From contig NZ_SOHE01000051.1 in NCBI RefSeq assembly GCF_004403305.1, positions 1 through 44,637 of the forward strand: 44,637 nucleotides of DNA, given 5' to 3'. Position numbers and translations under genes: made by a program. Positions 25,867 through 34,732 of the stretch are shown piece after piece. Source of the DNA: Cryobacterium frigoriphilum. GTDB lineage: Bacteria; Actinomycetota; Actinomycetes; Actinomycetales; Microbacteriaceae. The notes beneath the pieces are model-generated. The model saw only the letters and a list, made by a program, of their open reading frames with translations. It did no database searches and was not told the DNA's origin. Numbering within the stretch: the stretch's first letter is position 1; each line of letters starts with the position of its first letter.

Positions 25867-26079
25867 TTACAGATCGTCGCGGTAGAAGCCCCTGTTGTCT
25901 TCCTCTTCGTCGCCATCGCCGCCACCATCGACCGCGCGCTCGTCAGCGTCGCTTCCCCAGTCGTCGAGGTCGACGTCGTCATCGTCGTCGTCGAGCACGA
26001 GCTCCTCGTCAGTGCCCGTTTCGATCTGGGTCACATCGCGGTCGTCGTCGGTCCAAAATCCATCGGGTTCGGGTGACAT
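25867..26079 (-). CDS. small acidic protein (70 aa)
   Basis: A hypothetical protein with nearly half of its residues Asp or Glu, including a run of six Asp (LVLDDDDDDVDLDDWG). It starts MSPEPDGFWTDDDRD and ends NRGFYRDDL. The ATG at 26079 has GGAGG nine bases upstream, a good site, which supports its being real; a longer reading from 26133 adds a non-conserved His-rich stretch. There is no membrane segment. It lies convergent with the MarR gene, 22 bases apart. No function can be inferred; highly acidic small proteins can mimic nucleic acid or bind metals, but nothing here shows it. Confidence 0.65.
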   Translation of the reverse strand: MSPEPDGFWTDDDRDVTQIETGTDEELVLDDDDDDVDLDDWGSDADERAVDGGGDGDEEEDNRGFYRDDL

Positions 26080-26207
26080 GGTCAGCCTCCAGCGGCAATC
26101 TGAGTGGTGGTGTGCCTGAAAAGTGTCGATCACATGGTGACGGTGAAGTTGAATCGGGGGCCACGGTACCCCTCTCGTCCGACACGATCAAGCACCCTCA
26201 GCATCCG

Positions 26208-27041
26208 TTACCGGCGCAGGCCCGGAGTGGCCAGCAGCCCGCCGCCCTGCAGCACGGCAAGCACCTCGATCTCGTAGGTGGCCGCGCACTGGTTGAGCAT
26301 CGGCTCGCCGCCGGCCACAATCGCCGTGGCGAGCACATCCGCGGTCACGATGTCGGCCGCGAGCACGCTGACCTGCCGAAATGGCGAGCGAATGCCGGGG
26401 GCCGGCGTCCAGATATGGTCACCGCGCTCCGCGCTGCCCGAGGTCGCGACGGCTCGCAGCGGCGCCCGAAGCGGCACGGTCGCGAGCAGGTCAAGCCGGT
26501 CGAGCGGATTCACGAGGGCGACGACCCAGTCCGGGTCGACGTTCGGGTCGAGGCGGCGCGCGAAGGTGACGTTGGGGCATCCACTCACGAGGATGTCACC
26601 GCCCGCGTTGATCGACCAGGCCTTCTGCCCGAGCGATTCGAGTGCGGATCCGGCCTCGACGATCGCCAGCGCCTTCACGATGCCGGAGAGATCGATCACG
26701 CCGTCACCCCGGTGCGGAGTGAACACCCCGTCGGTGCGATCGCGCCAGTCGAGCGCGAGGGCGTAACAGTCACGCAGCTCACGGCTGGCATTGGGCAGAC
26801 GGATGGCCCCACTCGCCACCCGACTCAGCTCCGATCCGGGGCGGTACAGGCTGAAGCGGTCGTCCCAGCGGTCGAAGACCCCGGCCACGGCGGCGCGAGC
26901 GGCGTGCCGCAGCACCGGACCGCCGGCATCGGTCAGCCCACCGTTCAGCCGCACGCTCACAACCGTGCCCATGCTCTGCAGGGTGATCGCGGTCACGCCG
27001 ACCAGGCCGGCGGTCTCGATCGCCGCGTGATGCAGCGCCAT
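26208..27041 (-). CDS. apbE: FAD:protein FMN transferase
   Basis: A 277-residue ApbE-family enzyme that transfers FMN from FAD to a Thr/Ser of a target protein. Conserved parts: ITLQSMGTVVSVRL near the N-terminus, FSLYRPGSELSRV, DLSGIVKALAI (usually D-L-G-G-I-x-K-G), SINAGGDILVSG and a C-terminal AADIVTADVLATAIVAGG that binds Mg2+. No lipoprotein signal is visible. The ATG overlaps the stop of the FMN-binding gene by one base (TGATG), so the enzyme is made together with its likely substrate. Confidence 0.93.
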   Translation of the reverse strand: MALHHAAIETAGLVGVTAITLQSMGTVVSVRLNGGLTDAGGPVLRHAARAAVAGVFDRWDDRFSLYRPGSELSRVASGAIRLPNASRELRDCYALALDWRDRTDGVFTPHRGDGVIDLSGIVKALAIVEAGSALESLGQKAWSINAGGDILVSGCPNVTFARRLDPNVDPDWVVALVNPLDRLDLLATVPLRAPLRAVATSGSAERGDHIWTPAPGIRSPFRQVSVLAADIVTADVLATAIVAGGEPMLNQCAATYEIEVLAVLQGGGLLATPGLRR

Positions 27042-27679
27042 CAGAAGCCGGCCGCGTCGAGGGCGGACTGCAGGGACTGCAGGTAGGCGTCGGTCGTGTA
27101 GGTGGCGCCGCTGACGTTCTGCACGTTCGCGGACTGGGCGGCAATCACCTCCGAGCGCAGAATCGGTGCGGCACGGGCGCTGATCTGCACGGACTTGCGG
27201 TCGTCTGCGGTCAGCTGCAGGGCCGTGACGTCGGTGATCGCACCGCTCGCGATCGTGACCGACACCTGCACGTTGCCGAAACGCGTGCCGACGACTGAGC
27301 CCGTGAAGGTTCCGTCCTGGCCCGCCGTCGACGATGCTGCTGCGGCGGCCGCATCGGCAGCCACCTGGGCGTCCGCCGCGACTACGGCAGCCGCCTGGGC
27401 GTCCGCGGCGGCCTGCGCTGCCGCTGCGGTGTCGGATGAGGCAGCCGCGACAGCCGCCGCCTCCGCGGCCTGGGCCGTGGCAGCCGTGGCCGCCGCGGCC
27501 TCAGCGGCCTGAGCTGCGGCATCCGTCGCCGCCGTCGACCCGGTCCCGGCCGTCGAGGCGGTGTTTCCGGAGGCGGTCAGGCTCTGGGATGCCTCGATCG
27601 ACTGGGTGCCGAGCTGCCATCCGATGCCCAACACCGAGACGGACGCCACGGTGGCCAGTAGTACAGCGCGTGTTCTCAC
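27041..27679 (-). CDS. FMN-binding domain protein with flavinylation site
   Basis: A 212-residue exported or membrane-anchored protein: an N-terminal hydrophobic segment (AVLLATVASVSVLGIGW), a linker of about 100 residues made almost only of Ala, Thr, Gln and Ser, then an FMN_bind domain (DGTFTGSVVGTRFGNVQVSV ... AAPILRSEVIAAQSANVQ) with the motif NVSGATYTTDAY. Thr193 of SGAT is the expected point of covalent FMN attachment by ApbE. Start GTG 27679; GTGA overlaps the stop of the flavocytochrome gene by 4 bp. It probably relays electrons from the membrane reductase outside the cytoplasm. Confidence 0.9.
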   Translation of the reverse strand: MRTRAVLLATVASVSVLGIGWQLGTQSIEASQSLTASGNTASTAGTGSTAATDAAAQAAEAAAATAATAQAAEAAAVAAASSDTAAAAQAAADAQAAAVVAADAQVAADAAAAAASSTAGQDGTFTGSVVGTRFGNVQVSVTIASGAITDVTALQLTADDRKSVQISARAAPILRSEVIAAQSANVQNVSGATYTTDAYLQSLQSALDAAGF

Positions 27680-29100
27680 CAGTCGAACCTTTCGTAGTGA
27701 ATCTGTCGGGTGGGGAGGCCGGCCGAGCGAGCGTCGCGCACGACGGCGTCGGTAAAGCGGCGCGGGCCGCAGACATACACATCGGAGTACCGCAGCTGCG
27801 GCACCAGGGTCGCCAGGGTGATGCGGGCGGCCGCGGCATCCGCCGGCAGCCAACTGCCGCCGCGCGGTGGCCGCTGTCCGGCGAGGATACGCAGTTCAGC
27901 ACCGCGGCGCTGGCAGAGCTCGATGATCTCGGTGCTGAGGTAGCTGTCGCCGACGCTGTGCGAGCGCAGCAGCACGGTCGCGCCGCCGGGCGCGAAGTCG
28001 GCACTTTCGAGCAGTGACCGAATCGGTGCGACCCCGATTCCGGCGGCGACGAGCACGAGGTGCGGGGCGGTGCGGGCCCGATCGGTGAAGATGCCATAGG
28101 GACCCTCGAAGCTCACCCGGGTGCCGCGGGCCACGCTCGGCAGGTCGGCCGAGGCGTCGCCGAGCGCCCTCACGGTGATGCGCAGGCTGTCGTTGGTCGG
28201 CGCCGCCGACAGCGAGAACGGATGCGCCTGCCACCACAGTCCGTGGCTCCAGAATCGCCAGATGAAGAACTGCCCGCCGTCGGCGCGAAGCCTGTTCAGC
28301 GCGCGACCCGTGAGGGTGAGGGACGCCACGCCCGGGGCGATCCGCTCGACGCGGTCAACGACGAGGCGGTGACGCAGCGAGCGCACGATCGGCACCACGA
28401 AGCGGTAGGTCACGATGGCAGCAGCGACGCCGAGGTAGAGCGCGAGCCAGTAGTAGCGGGCGATAGTGCCCTCGGCCAGCAGTCCGCCGACACTCAGCTG
28501 ATGAGGGATCGACACCAGCACGGCGAGGTATCCGAGCAGGTGCACGGCGTGCCAGGCCTCATAGCGAAACCGGCGGCGCACGACGACGAGCGAGGTGACG
28601 ACGACCGCCATCAGCAGGGCCAGCCCGAGAAAGGCGAGCGGCATGTCGGGTAAGGAACCGAACATGCTCCAGGTCTCGGCGAAGACGTTCACGTTTTCGG
28701 CCGCCGCGTAGCCACCGATCAGAAAGACGGCGTGACCCAGCAGCAGGTAGAGGGCCGGTTTGCCGAGTTGTTGGTGCAGCGCCATCGCGCTGTCGTGGCC
28801 GAAGGCCCGGTCGATGGGCGGCAGTCGCGCGGCGAGGAGCATCATCACGAGCAGCAGGTCACTGCCGACGAGGCCGGTCACAATGCCGATCGAGGTGAGG
28901 GTATCGGCGGCGGTGCCGAAGTCGGCGGCGCCGCCGTCGGCGAGGAAGAGCGCGATGACGAGGGCGACCGAGGTGACGCAGAGGGTCTGCAGGGTGTCGG
29001 CGAGGCGCATCCGCTTCTTGTAGGCGGGGCGAACGGGGGTGGGGACGCGAGTGGCCGCTGGCGTCGGGCCGGGCCGGGTACTGCGCGTGTCGAGGGTCAT
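27676..29100 (-). CDS. ferric-reductase-like flavocytochrome (membrane oxidoreductase)
   Basis: A 474-residue protein with six membrane helices followed by FAD and NAD(P)H domains. Candidate heme ligands lie in LLLGHAVFLIGGY and WHAVHLLGYLAVLVSIPHQL. The FAD motif is HPFSLSAAP (in place of RxYS), the pyridine-nucleotide domain shows VAAGIGVAPIRSLLES, and the C-terminus has DVYVCGPRRFTDAV. It takes electrons from NAD(P)H to heme across the membrane and, by context, to the flavinylated partner. First gene of a coupled three-gene operon. ATG 29100; no strong ribosome site is visible. Confidence 0.9.
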   Translation of the reverse strand: MTLDTRSTRPGPTPAATRVPTPVRPAYKKRMRLADTLQTLCVTSVALVIALFLADGGAADFGTAADTLTSIGIVTGLVGSDLLLVMMLLAARLPPIDRAFGHDSAMALHQQLGKPALYLLLGHAVFLIGGYAAAENVNVFAETWSMFGSLPDMPLAFLGLALLMAVVVTSLVVVRRRFRYEAWHAVHLLGYLAVLVSIPHQLSVGGLLAEGTIARYYWLALYLGVAAAIVTYRFVVPIVRSLRHRLVVDRVERIAPGVASLTLTGRALNRLRADGGQFFIWRFWSHGLWWQAHPFSLSAAPTNDSLRITVRALGDASADLPSVARGTRVSFEGPYGIFTDRARTAPHLVLVAAGIGVAPIRSLLESADFAPGGATVLLRSHSVGDSYLSTEIIELCQRRGAELRILAGQRPPRGGSWLPADAAAARITLATLVPQLRYSDVYVCGPRRFTDAVVRDARSAGLPTRQIHYERFDW

Positions 29101-29242
29101 GAGGAGAGCATCGCGGCCGACCTCATCGAACAGCTATCGGGAGGCTGAGAAAAACCTGTGAGGCTGCACTGCGGTTCCACCGTGTCCGCCGGGGCGTGGC
29201 GAAAGCAGGACGCGACCGCGAAAACGAGCCATATCGTCCTGC

Positions 29243-30346
29243 CTACGACGACACACGCGCAATTCGTCCTGCATTCGCCACGCGGCGGCGCTGAGTGGCC
29301 TGCACGAGCAGCACGATCACGAGTGCGACCACCCCACCGAGGGTCGTCTCGAGCACCCGGTCGACGAGCAGCGTCGCGACCGGCTCGGGGCTCACCAGAT
29401 GCACGACCGTGAGCGCCAGCGGCGTCACAAACAGCAGCGCCGCGCCATAGTGCCGACCGATGAACAGTTCGGCGCCGAACTGGGCGACCGCGATGACCAG
29501 AATGAGCACCCAGATTGGGGGGCCCGGCAGCAACACGAGCCCGGCGACGCCGACGCCAAGCACGGTACCGATGATGCGGTGAAACGCCCGCGAGACCGAG
29601 TGGGCGGCATGCGGCGGCGGCAGTACTGCCACGACCGCGATAACCGCCCAGTAGGCATGCCCGAGGCCGAACGACATCGCGATCGCGCCGGCCATCAGCG
29701 CACCGATCACGTTCTGTGCCACGTTCAGCCAGACCAGCCCGTCGGCGACGGCCCGGGGCTGCAGGGGCGCGGAACGCGACAGGTCCTTGAACAGGGCGGG
29801 TTCGCGACGCCCGGCGAGGCGACGCAGCAGCCATCCCGACATCGTCAGCGCCCAGGCGACGGATGCTCCCGCCACCGCCACGAGCAACCGCGGCCCGAAC
29901 TCCCCCGCCGGAACGGCGATCTCGGCGACGACGGCGTAGCCGAAGACGAAGAAGATCGGAGTGCCGGGGAACAGCCCGAGGGTGCGGCAGAGCACAATGG
30001 TCAGCCCGAGCACGAGCACCAGTCCGCCCGTGAGGGCGAGCAGCCCCGCACCCAGATTCGCCAGGGTCAGGGCGAACGCGATGACCGCGAGCATGAGCAG
30101 CGCGGCGGCAGTGACGGTGCGCATCCGCTGCCGGTAGGGCTCATTGCGTCCGTAGAGGCTCGTCATCGCGCCGAAAGCGGCATATGCCGCCCAATCGAGC
30201 CGGTCGAGTGAGGCGAGCACCATCAGCGGAACGGCCACGGCGACCGCCGCCCGCGTGGCGACCTCGAACTGCCAGCCGCGCAGCGAGCGCAGAAACTGCA
30301 GCAGGGTTTCCGGCCGCCGCCCGGCGCCGGAACTCGATGAAACCAA
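29243..30346 (-). CDS. FUSC-like membrane protein
   Basis: A 367-residue protein with two blocks of transmembrane helices (roughly residues 30-190 and 225-350), the repeated architecture of FUSC/aromatic-acid-exporter proteins. Typical parts are YAAFGAMTSLYGRNEPYRQR in the first block and YWAVIAVVAVLPP plus HRIIGTVLGVGVAGLVL in the second. It lacks the long cytoplasmic domain of PET/YccS proteins. The start is uncertain: the first possible codon is TTG 30346, one base after the pcrA stop, which would imply coupling; no ATG or GTG is available until the first helix. The substrate is unknown. Confidence 0.82.
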   Translation of the reverse strand: MVSSSSGAGRRPETLLQFLRSLRGWQFEVATRAAVAVAVPLMVLASLDRLDWAAYAAFGAMTSLYGRNEPYRQRMRTVTAAALLMLAVIAFALTLANLGAGLLALTGGLVLVLGLTIVLCRTLGLFPGTPIFFVFGYAVVAEIAVPAGEFGPRLLVAVAGASVAWALTMSGWLLRRLAGRREPALFKDLSRSAPLQPRAVADGLVWLNVAQNVIGALMAGAIAMSFGLGHAYWAVIAVVAVLPPPHAAHSVSRAFHRIIGTVLGVGVAGLVLLPGPPIWVLILVIAVAQFGAELFIGRHYGAALLFVTPLALTVVHLVSPEPVATLLVDRVLETTLGGVVALVIVLLVQATQRRRVANAGRIARVSS

Positions 30347-30347
30347 G

Positions 30348-32885
30348 CTAGATCTTTTCGATCGGTGCGACCTTGATCAGCAGTTTCTTCGACCCGGAGG
30401 TGTCGAACTGCACGTGCGCGATGCGTTTTGTGCCCTCGCCGGTGACCTGGTTGACGAGTCCGTCGCCGAAATCGACGTGACGGATGCGGTCCCCCGCCTC
30501 GAGCGTGAGGCTGCCGTTGTCGCGCACGGTTCCGGTGATGCGGTTCGCCCATTCCGTCTTCGTCTTGGGCGGCGCCGGCGGCAGTCCCGCGAGCTCTTTG
30601 CTGCGGCCGTTGAAGCCGCCGCCGTAGCCGTCGCGGCGCACGTTGAGAGCGCGCGGCTGGGTGCCGCCGCGGGAATTCGCCATGCCCGGCGATTGCCGCC
30701 AGTCGATGAGGTCGGTCGGGATCTCCTGCAGGTACCGGCTCGGCATGGCCACGTTGATGTCACCGAACTGGGCGCGCGTCATGGCCAGCGACAGGTAGAG
30801 CCGCTGCCGGGCCCTGGTGATGCCCACGTAAAACAGGCGGCGCTCCTCGGCCGGGCCGCCTGGCTCATTGGCGGACATCTGGTGCGGCAGCAGGCCTTCC
30901 TCGATGCCGGTCAAAAACACGGCCTCGTATTCGAGGCCCTTCGCGGTGTGCAACGTCATGAGCGACACCGTTCCGGAGGCGTCGTCGAGGTCGTCGGCGG
31001 CCGCGACGAGCGACACCTGGGTGAGAAAGTCGACGAGACCGCCGTCGGGGTTCTCCTTGTTGAAGTCCTTGGTCTGAGCGACGAGTTCTTCGATGTTCTC
31101 GGCGCGGGCCTCGTCTTGCGGGTCGCGGCTGCCGCGCAGCACGGCGAGCAGGCCGCTGCCCTCGAGCAGAAACTCGAGCACCTCGCTGACGTTGGAGCCG
31201 CCGCTCCCGGTGCCGTCTTCAGCGACGACCGTGGGCACGAGCATGAGCGCGGCGGCGTCGAGCAGTTCGGCGAGCTTGAGAATGGCGCCGGTGACCTTCG
31301 GGCCGAGGCCGAGCGCACTCGAGTTACGCATCGCCTGGCGAAAGGTGAAGTCGTTATCGTCGGCGAAGCTCGCGAGTGCGGTCTCGGTCGCGGGGCCGAT
31401 GCCGCGCTTGGGGGTGTTCAGAATGCGCCGCAGGGCGAGTTCGTCGACCGGGTTGGCGACCGCGATCAGGTAGGCGAGGGCATCCTTGATCTCGGCACGT
31501 TCGTAGAATTTGGTGCCGCCGACCACGCGGTACGGCGTGGCGGAGCGTACCAGGATTTCTTCGAGCGCGCGGGTCTGCGCGTTGGTGCGGTAAAACACCG
31601 CCATGTCGCGGTAGGCCATGCCGGCCCGGTGCAGCACGTCGATCTCGTCGGAGACGAACTGGGCCTCGTCGTGGCCGGAGTAGGCGGTGAAGCCCACGAT
31701 CTTCTCACCGTCGCCGCCGGCGCTCCAGAGTTTCTTGTCTTTGCGGTCGAAGTTGTGGCCGATCACGGCGTTCGCCGCCGAGAGGATGTTCTGCGTCGAC
31801 CGGTAGTTCTGCTCGAGCAGAATCACCTTCGCACCCGGGTAGTCCCGTTCGAACTCGGTGATGTTGCGGGTGTCGGCGCCGCGGAAGGCGTAGATCGACT
31901 GGTCGGAGTCGCCGACCACGGTCAACGAGGCGCCCGGGATGCCGCCGGTCGCGTCGCGCAGGTTGCGCACGTGAACGCCGTCGCGGTCCATCTGCTCGGC
32001 CAGGGCGGTCGTGACCGGGCGGGTCAGCTCGTGCACGAAGGCGTACTGGGCGTGGTTGGTGTCCTGGTATTCGTCGACCAGCAGGTGCCGAAACCGGCGC
32101 CGGTAGAGGGCGGCGACATCGGGGAAAGCCCGGAACAGGTAGACCGTCTCGCCGATCAGGTCGTCGAAGTCGAGGGCACTCGCGGCGCGCAGGCGAGCCG
32201 TGTACTGGCGGAAGATCTCGACGAACATGACCTCCTGCGGGTCGCTCATGTTCGCGTTGCGGGCGTAGGAGTCGACATCGGCGAGCTCGTTCTTGAGCTT
32301 GGAGATCTTCGCGCCGGCCGATCCGGGCGTGAACCCGTAGGTGTCGGCGTCGAGGCTCTTGATGATGCGCTTCAGGGTGACCTTGGTATCGGCCGAGTCG
32401 TAGATGCTGAAGCTCGACGACAGGCCGATCTTCTCGGCCTCTCGGCGCAGAATGCGCACGCACGAGGAGTGGAACGTGCTGATCCACATGCCGGATGCCC
32501 CGTCACCGAGAATCGCCTGCACCCGTTCGCGCATCTCGGCGGCGGCCTTGTTGGTGAAGGTGATCGCGAGAATCTGGCTCGGCCAGGCATCCCGGGTCTC
32601 CAGCAGGCTCGCGACGCGACGGGTGAGCACACTCGTCTTGCCCGAGCCGGCGCCGGCGATGATCAGCAGCGCCTGCCCGCGATACTCAACCGCTTCACGC
32701 TGCTGCGGGTTGAGTCCGTCGAGCAGGCGGCCGCGGTGCTCGCCGCCGGCTTCGCCCCCGACGCTGCCGACCGGGCCGCCGTGCCCGTCGAGGATGATCG
32801 GGGTCGCGCTTGCGGACGGCACCGAACCTCCCGTCTGGGCGGGGCGCGCAGGCGGCTGGTATTCCGGAGCAGAAGAGGGTGTCAT
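30348..32885 (-). CDS. pcrA: ATP-dependent DNA helicase UvrD/PcrA
   Basis: An 845-residue superfamily 1A 3'-5' helicase for nucleotide excision repair and replication-fork maintenance. Motifs in order: Q motif LNPQQREAV, Walker A IIAGAGSGKTSVL, Walker B LLVDEYQDTNHAQY, motif III VVGDSDQSIYAFRGAD, motif V MTLHTAKGLEYEAVF and motif VI FYVGITRARQRLYL. The C-terminal VRHVDFGDGLVNQVTGEG is the Tudor-like RNA-polymerase-interacting domain. A Pro/Ala/Gly-rich leader of about 60 residues precedes the core. I choose ATG 32885 over GTG 32918: TAGAAT at 32901-32896, ten bases upstream of the ATG, gives a near-leaderless start. Confidence 0.95.
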   Translation of the reverse strand: MTPSSAPEYQPPARPAQTGGSVPSASATPIILDGHGGPVGSVGGEAGGEHRGRLLDGLNPQQREAVEYRGQALLIIAGAGSGKTSVLTRRVASLLETRDAWPSQILAITFTNKAAAEMRERVQAILGDGASGMWISTFHSSCVRILRREAEKIGLSSSFSIYDSADTKVTLKRIIKSLDADTYGFTPGSAGAKISKLKNELADVDSYARNANMSDPQEVMFVEIFRQYTARLRAASALDFDDLIGETVYLFRAFPDVAALYRRRFRHLLVDEYQDTNHAQYAFVHELTRPVTTALAEQMDRDGVHVRNLRDATGGIPGASLTVVGDSDQSIYAFRGADTRNITEFERDYPGAKVILLEQNYRSTQNILSAANAVIGHNFDRKDKKLWSAGGDGEKIVGFTAYSGHDEAQFVSDEIDVLHRAGMAYRDMAVFYRTNAQTRALEEILVRSATPYRVVGGTKFYERAEIKDALAYLIAVANPVDELALRRILNTPKRGIGPATETALASFADDNDFTFRQAMRNSSALGLGPKVTGAILKLAELLDAAALMLVPTVVAEDGTGSGGSNVSEVLEFLLEGSGLLAVLRGSRDPQDEARAENIEELVAQTKDFNKENPDGGLVDFLTQVSLVAAADDLDDASGTVSLMTLHTAKGLEYEAVFLTGIEEGLLPHQMSANEPGGPAEERRLFYVGITRARQRLYLSLAMTRAQFGDINVAMPSRYLQEIPTDLIDWRQSPGMANSRGGTQPRALNVRRDGYGGGFNGRSKELAGLPPAPPKTKTEWANRITGTVRDNGSLTLEAGDRIRHVDFGDGLVNQVTGEGTKRIAHVQFDTSGSKKLLIKVAPIEKI

Positions 32886-32934
32886 ATCGGGTTCAATTCT
32901 AGGCGAGGCGTCTGACACCCACCGGGGACCGCGG

Positions 32935-33966
32935 TCAGCCGAGCAACAGGTCCTCTTCGCGCTGCAGCTCGGCGCGCACCATCACGGCGAGGTCGGGGTG
33001 ATCCACGAACACGCCATCGACGCCCGAGCCCATGATCGTGCGGAACTCCGCCGACCAGTTGCCGAACTGGGCCTTGTAGCGGCCGCGGCGAAAGCTCGGC
33101 GCGAGAAAGCGGTTCTCCGGCCGCAGGGTCCAGCAGTAGATGTAGAGGCCGGCGGCGTGGGCCGCGTCGACGAGGGGGCTCGCCCCCGTGACGGTACCGT
33201 CGGCATCCGTTTCAAGAATCAGCGACTTGGGCACGCTGACGCCATCGACGGTGCCGCGCAGGTCGTAGAGGCCGGCATCGGTCAGGTAGTGGGCGTAGCG
33301 GGGGGCGTCGGCGCCGAGCTGGGCGACCAGGTCGGCCGGCTTGCCCCGCGCCTCGAGCAGCAAAATGCGCTTGCCGTACACGCCGCGATCATGCAGTTGA
33401 GCGAGCACGGTCGGTTCGAAGCTTTCGATGATCAGCCGGCCGTCACCCGCGTTCCAGCCGGCCCGGTTGATCTCGGCGGCGAACAGTTCGTCGAGCGGCA
33501 GCCCGATCGAGGCGAAATAGGACGGATGCTTCAACTCGGCCACCATGCTGCGGGGCGCGCGGGCGATCTCGGCGGCTCGGTCCACGATCTTCATGACGTC
33601 GCGCAGCCGCAGCATGCCAAACTGCCCGTCGAAACTCGCACTGTTCTTACGCAGCGCGGGCAGGCGTTCGCGCATGCCGAGGGTGCGCAGCTCGGCCCAG
33701 GTGAAGTCCTCGGTGAACCAGCCGGTCAGCACCTTGCCGTCGACGGTTTTCGTCGTGTGGCGGGCGGCGAATTCGGGGTGATCGGCGACATCCGTCGTCT
33801 CGGATATCTCGTTTTCGTGGCGCACGACGAGCACGCCGTCTTTCGAGGCGACGACGTCGGGTTCGACGGCGTCGGCGCCGAGGGCGAAGGCGAGTTCGTA
33901 GGCGGAGCGGGTGTGTTCGGGGCGGTAACCGCTGGCGCCGCGGTGACCGATGACTAACGGATGCAT
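32935..33966 (-). CDS. glycerophosphodiester phosphodiesterase family protein
   Basis: A 343-residue TIM-barrel phosphodiesterase. Catalytic residues are visible as VIGHRGASGYRPEHT (His, Arg, Glu), AVEPDVVASKDGVLVVRHENE (Glu-Asp metal ligands and second His) and, later, VAELKHP. The C-terminal VDGVFVDHPDLA closes the barrel. It hydrolyses glycerophosphodiesters to glycerol-3-phosphate. No signal peptide, so it acts in the cytosol. TAGCCT (33978-33973) lies six bases upstream of the ATG, and its first three bases are the stop codon of the preceding gene. Confidence 0.92.
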   Translation of the reverse strand: MHPLVIGHRGASGYRPEHTRSAYELAFALGADAVEPDVVASKDGVLVVRHENEISETTDVADHPEFAARHTTKTVDGKVLTGWFTEDFTWAELRTLGMRERLPALRKNSASFDGQFGMLRLRDVMKIVDRAAEIARAPRSMVAELKHPSYFASIGLPLDELFAAEINRAGWNAGDGRLIIESFEPTVLAQLHDRGVYGKRILLLEARGKPADLVAQLGADAPRYAHYLTDAGLYDLRGTVDGVSVPKSLILETDADGTVTGASPLVDAAHAAGLYIYCWTLRPENRFLAPSFRRGRYKAQFGNWSAEFRTIMGSGVDGVFVDHPDLAVMVRAELQREEDLLLG

Positions 33967-33975
33967 CCGCTCAGG

Positions 33976-34536
33976 CTAGTCCTCCGGCCGCCGTTCGCCG
34001 TGATCGTCGGCCTGCGCCGCCCATGCGGCGTAATACTCCTCGACCGCCGTGACCACCCTGCTGGCGGGGCGGTCGAAGAGCAGGGCGGGCAGGGTCAGGT
34101 CGTATCCGCCCGTGTGCTGCCGCGCCCAGGCGAGCTGGCCTGCCGTGACCCTGCCGGTCAACGATGCGATGTAGGAGTCATAACTTCGCAGCCGAAAACC
34201 CACGACCTTCGCCCTCGACGCACGTGCGATTCCGACACTTTCGAGGTCGACCCACGGAACGAATCCACCGGACCACACCGTGAAACCGTCCAGAGTCATG
34301 ACCAGAACAGCCCCGGCGCGCGGTGCCTTGATGAGAAAGAAGATGCCGCCGCCGCCAAAGAAGACGATGGCGGCGACAGCGATGACCGCTTCGTACAGGT
34401 TCGGATCGGAGGCCAGCATGAACGCACCGACGACCGCGAAGGCGGCACACCCCAGCACGACCAGCGTCAGCTTGCGCTTCGACGCGGTGAGGCTCACGAC
34501 GGGCAGACCCGCCGGGGATGGTGTGGGCGAACGCAT
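33976..34536 (-). CDS. STM3941-like membrane protein
   Basis: A 186-residue protein with two transmembrane helices (about residues 23-41 and 47-70, LTLVVLGCAAFAVVGAFML and YEAVIAVAAIVFFGGGGIFFLI) followed by a PH-like cytoplasmic part containing LVMTLDGFTVWSGGFVPWVDLESV. This order matches the STM3941 family as I remember it; the function is unknown. TAGGGT at 34547-34542 lies five bases before ATG 34536, again a leaderless pattern. The longer reading from 34605 has no support. Confidence 0.75.
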   Translation of the reverse strand: MRSPTPSPAGLPVVSLTASKRKLTLVVLGCAAFAVVGAFMLASDPNLYEAVIAVAAIVFFGGGGIFFLIKAPRAGAVLVMTLDGFTVWSGGFVPWVDLESVGIARASRAKVVGFRLRSYDSYIASLTGRVTAGQLAWARQHTGGYDLTLPALLFDRPASRVVTAVEEYYAAWAAQADDHGERRPED

Positions 34537-34666
34537 GGTTAACCCTATTCCGCCGCCGAGCAGCCGGGCAGGCCGGGCGGATGCCGATGGCCGGCATCCG
34601 CTCACAGCGAACCGTTCTCAGGCTGTAAATCCACTGATGGCCACTGCAATCGGAGGGGGTCTTCGG

Positions 34667-34672
34667 TACAAT
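34667..34672 (+). promoter_or_regulatory. -10 box of the Bax-inhibitor-1 gene
   Basis: TACAAT, one mismatch from consensus, lies 60 bases upstream of the ATG at 34733. It gives a leader of about 55 bases that contains a small hairpin (CCCG-TAA-CGGG, about 34683-34693). I could not match the leader to a known riboswitch. Confidence 0.45.
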
Positions 34673-34732
34673 CGGAACACTGCCCGTAACGGGTGTCCCG
34701 CCTCCCACAGCTGATTGAGAGCATCGATTTAC

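Noticed and set aside
30255..32915. 886-residue open frame opposite pcrA
   Set aside because: It is the antisense reading of a clear UvrD/PcrA helicase; its composition (Val/Gly/Arg/His) is the usual shadow of a high-GC3 gene.
34673..34732. Riboswitch in the leader of the Bax-inhibitor-1 gene
   Set aside because: There is a short hairpin, but I could not match it to yybP-ykoY or any other known riboswitch core.
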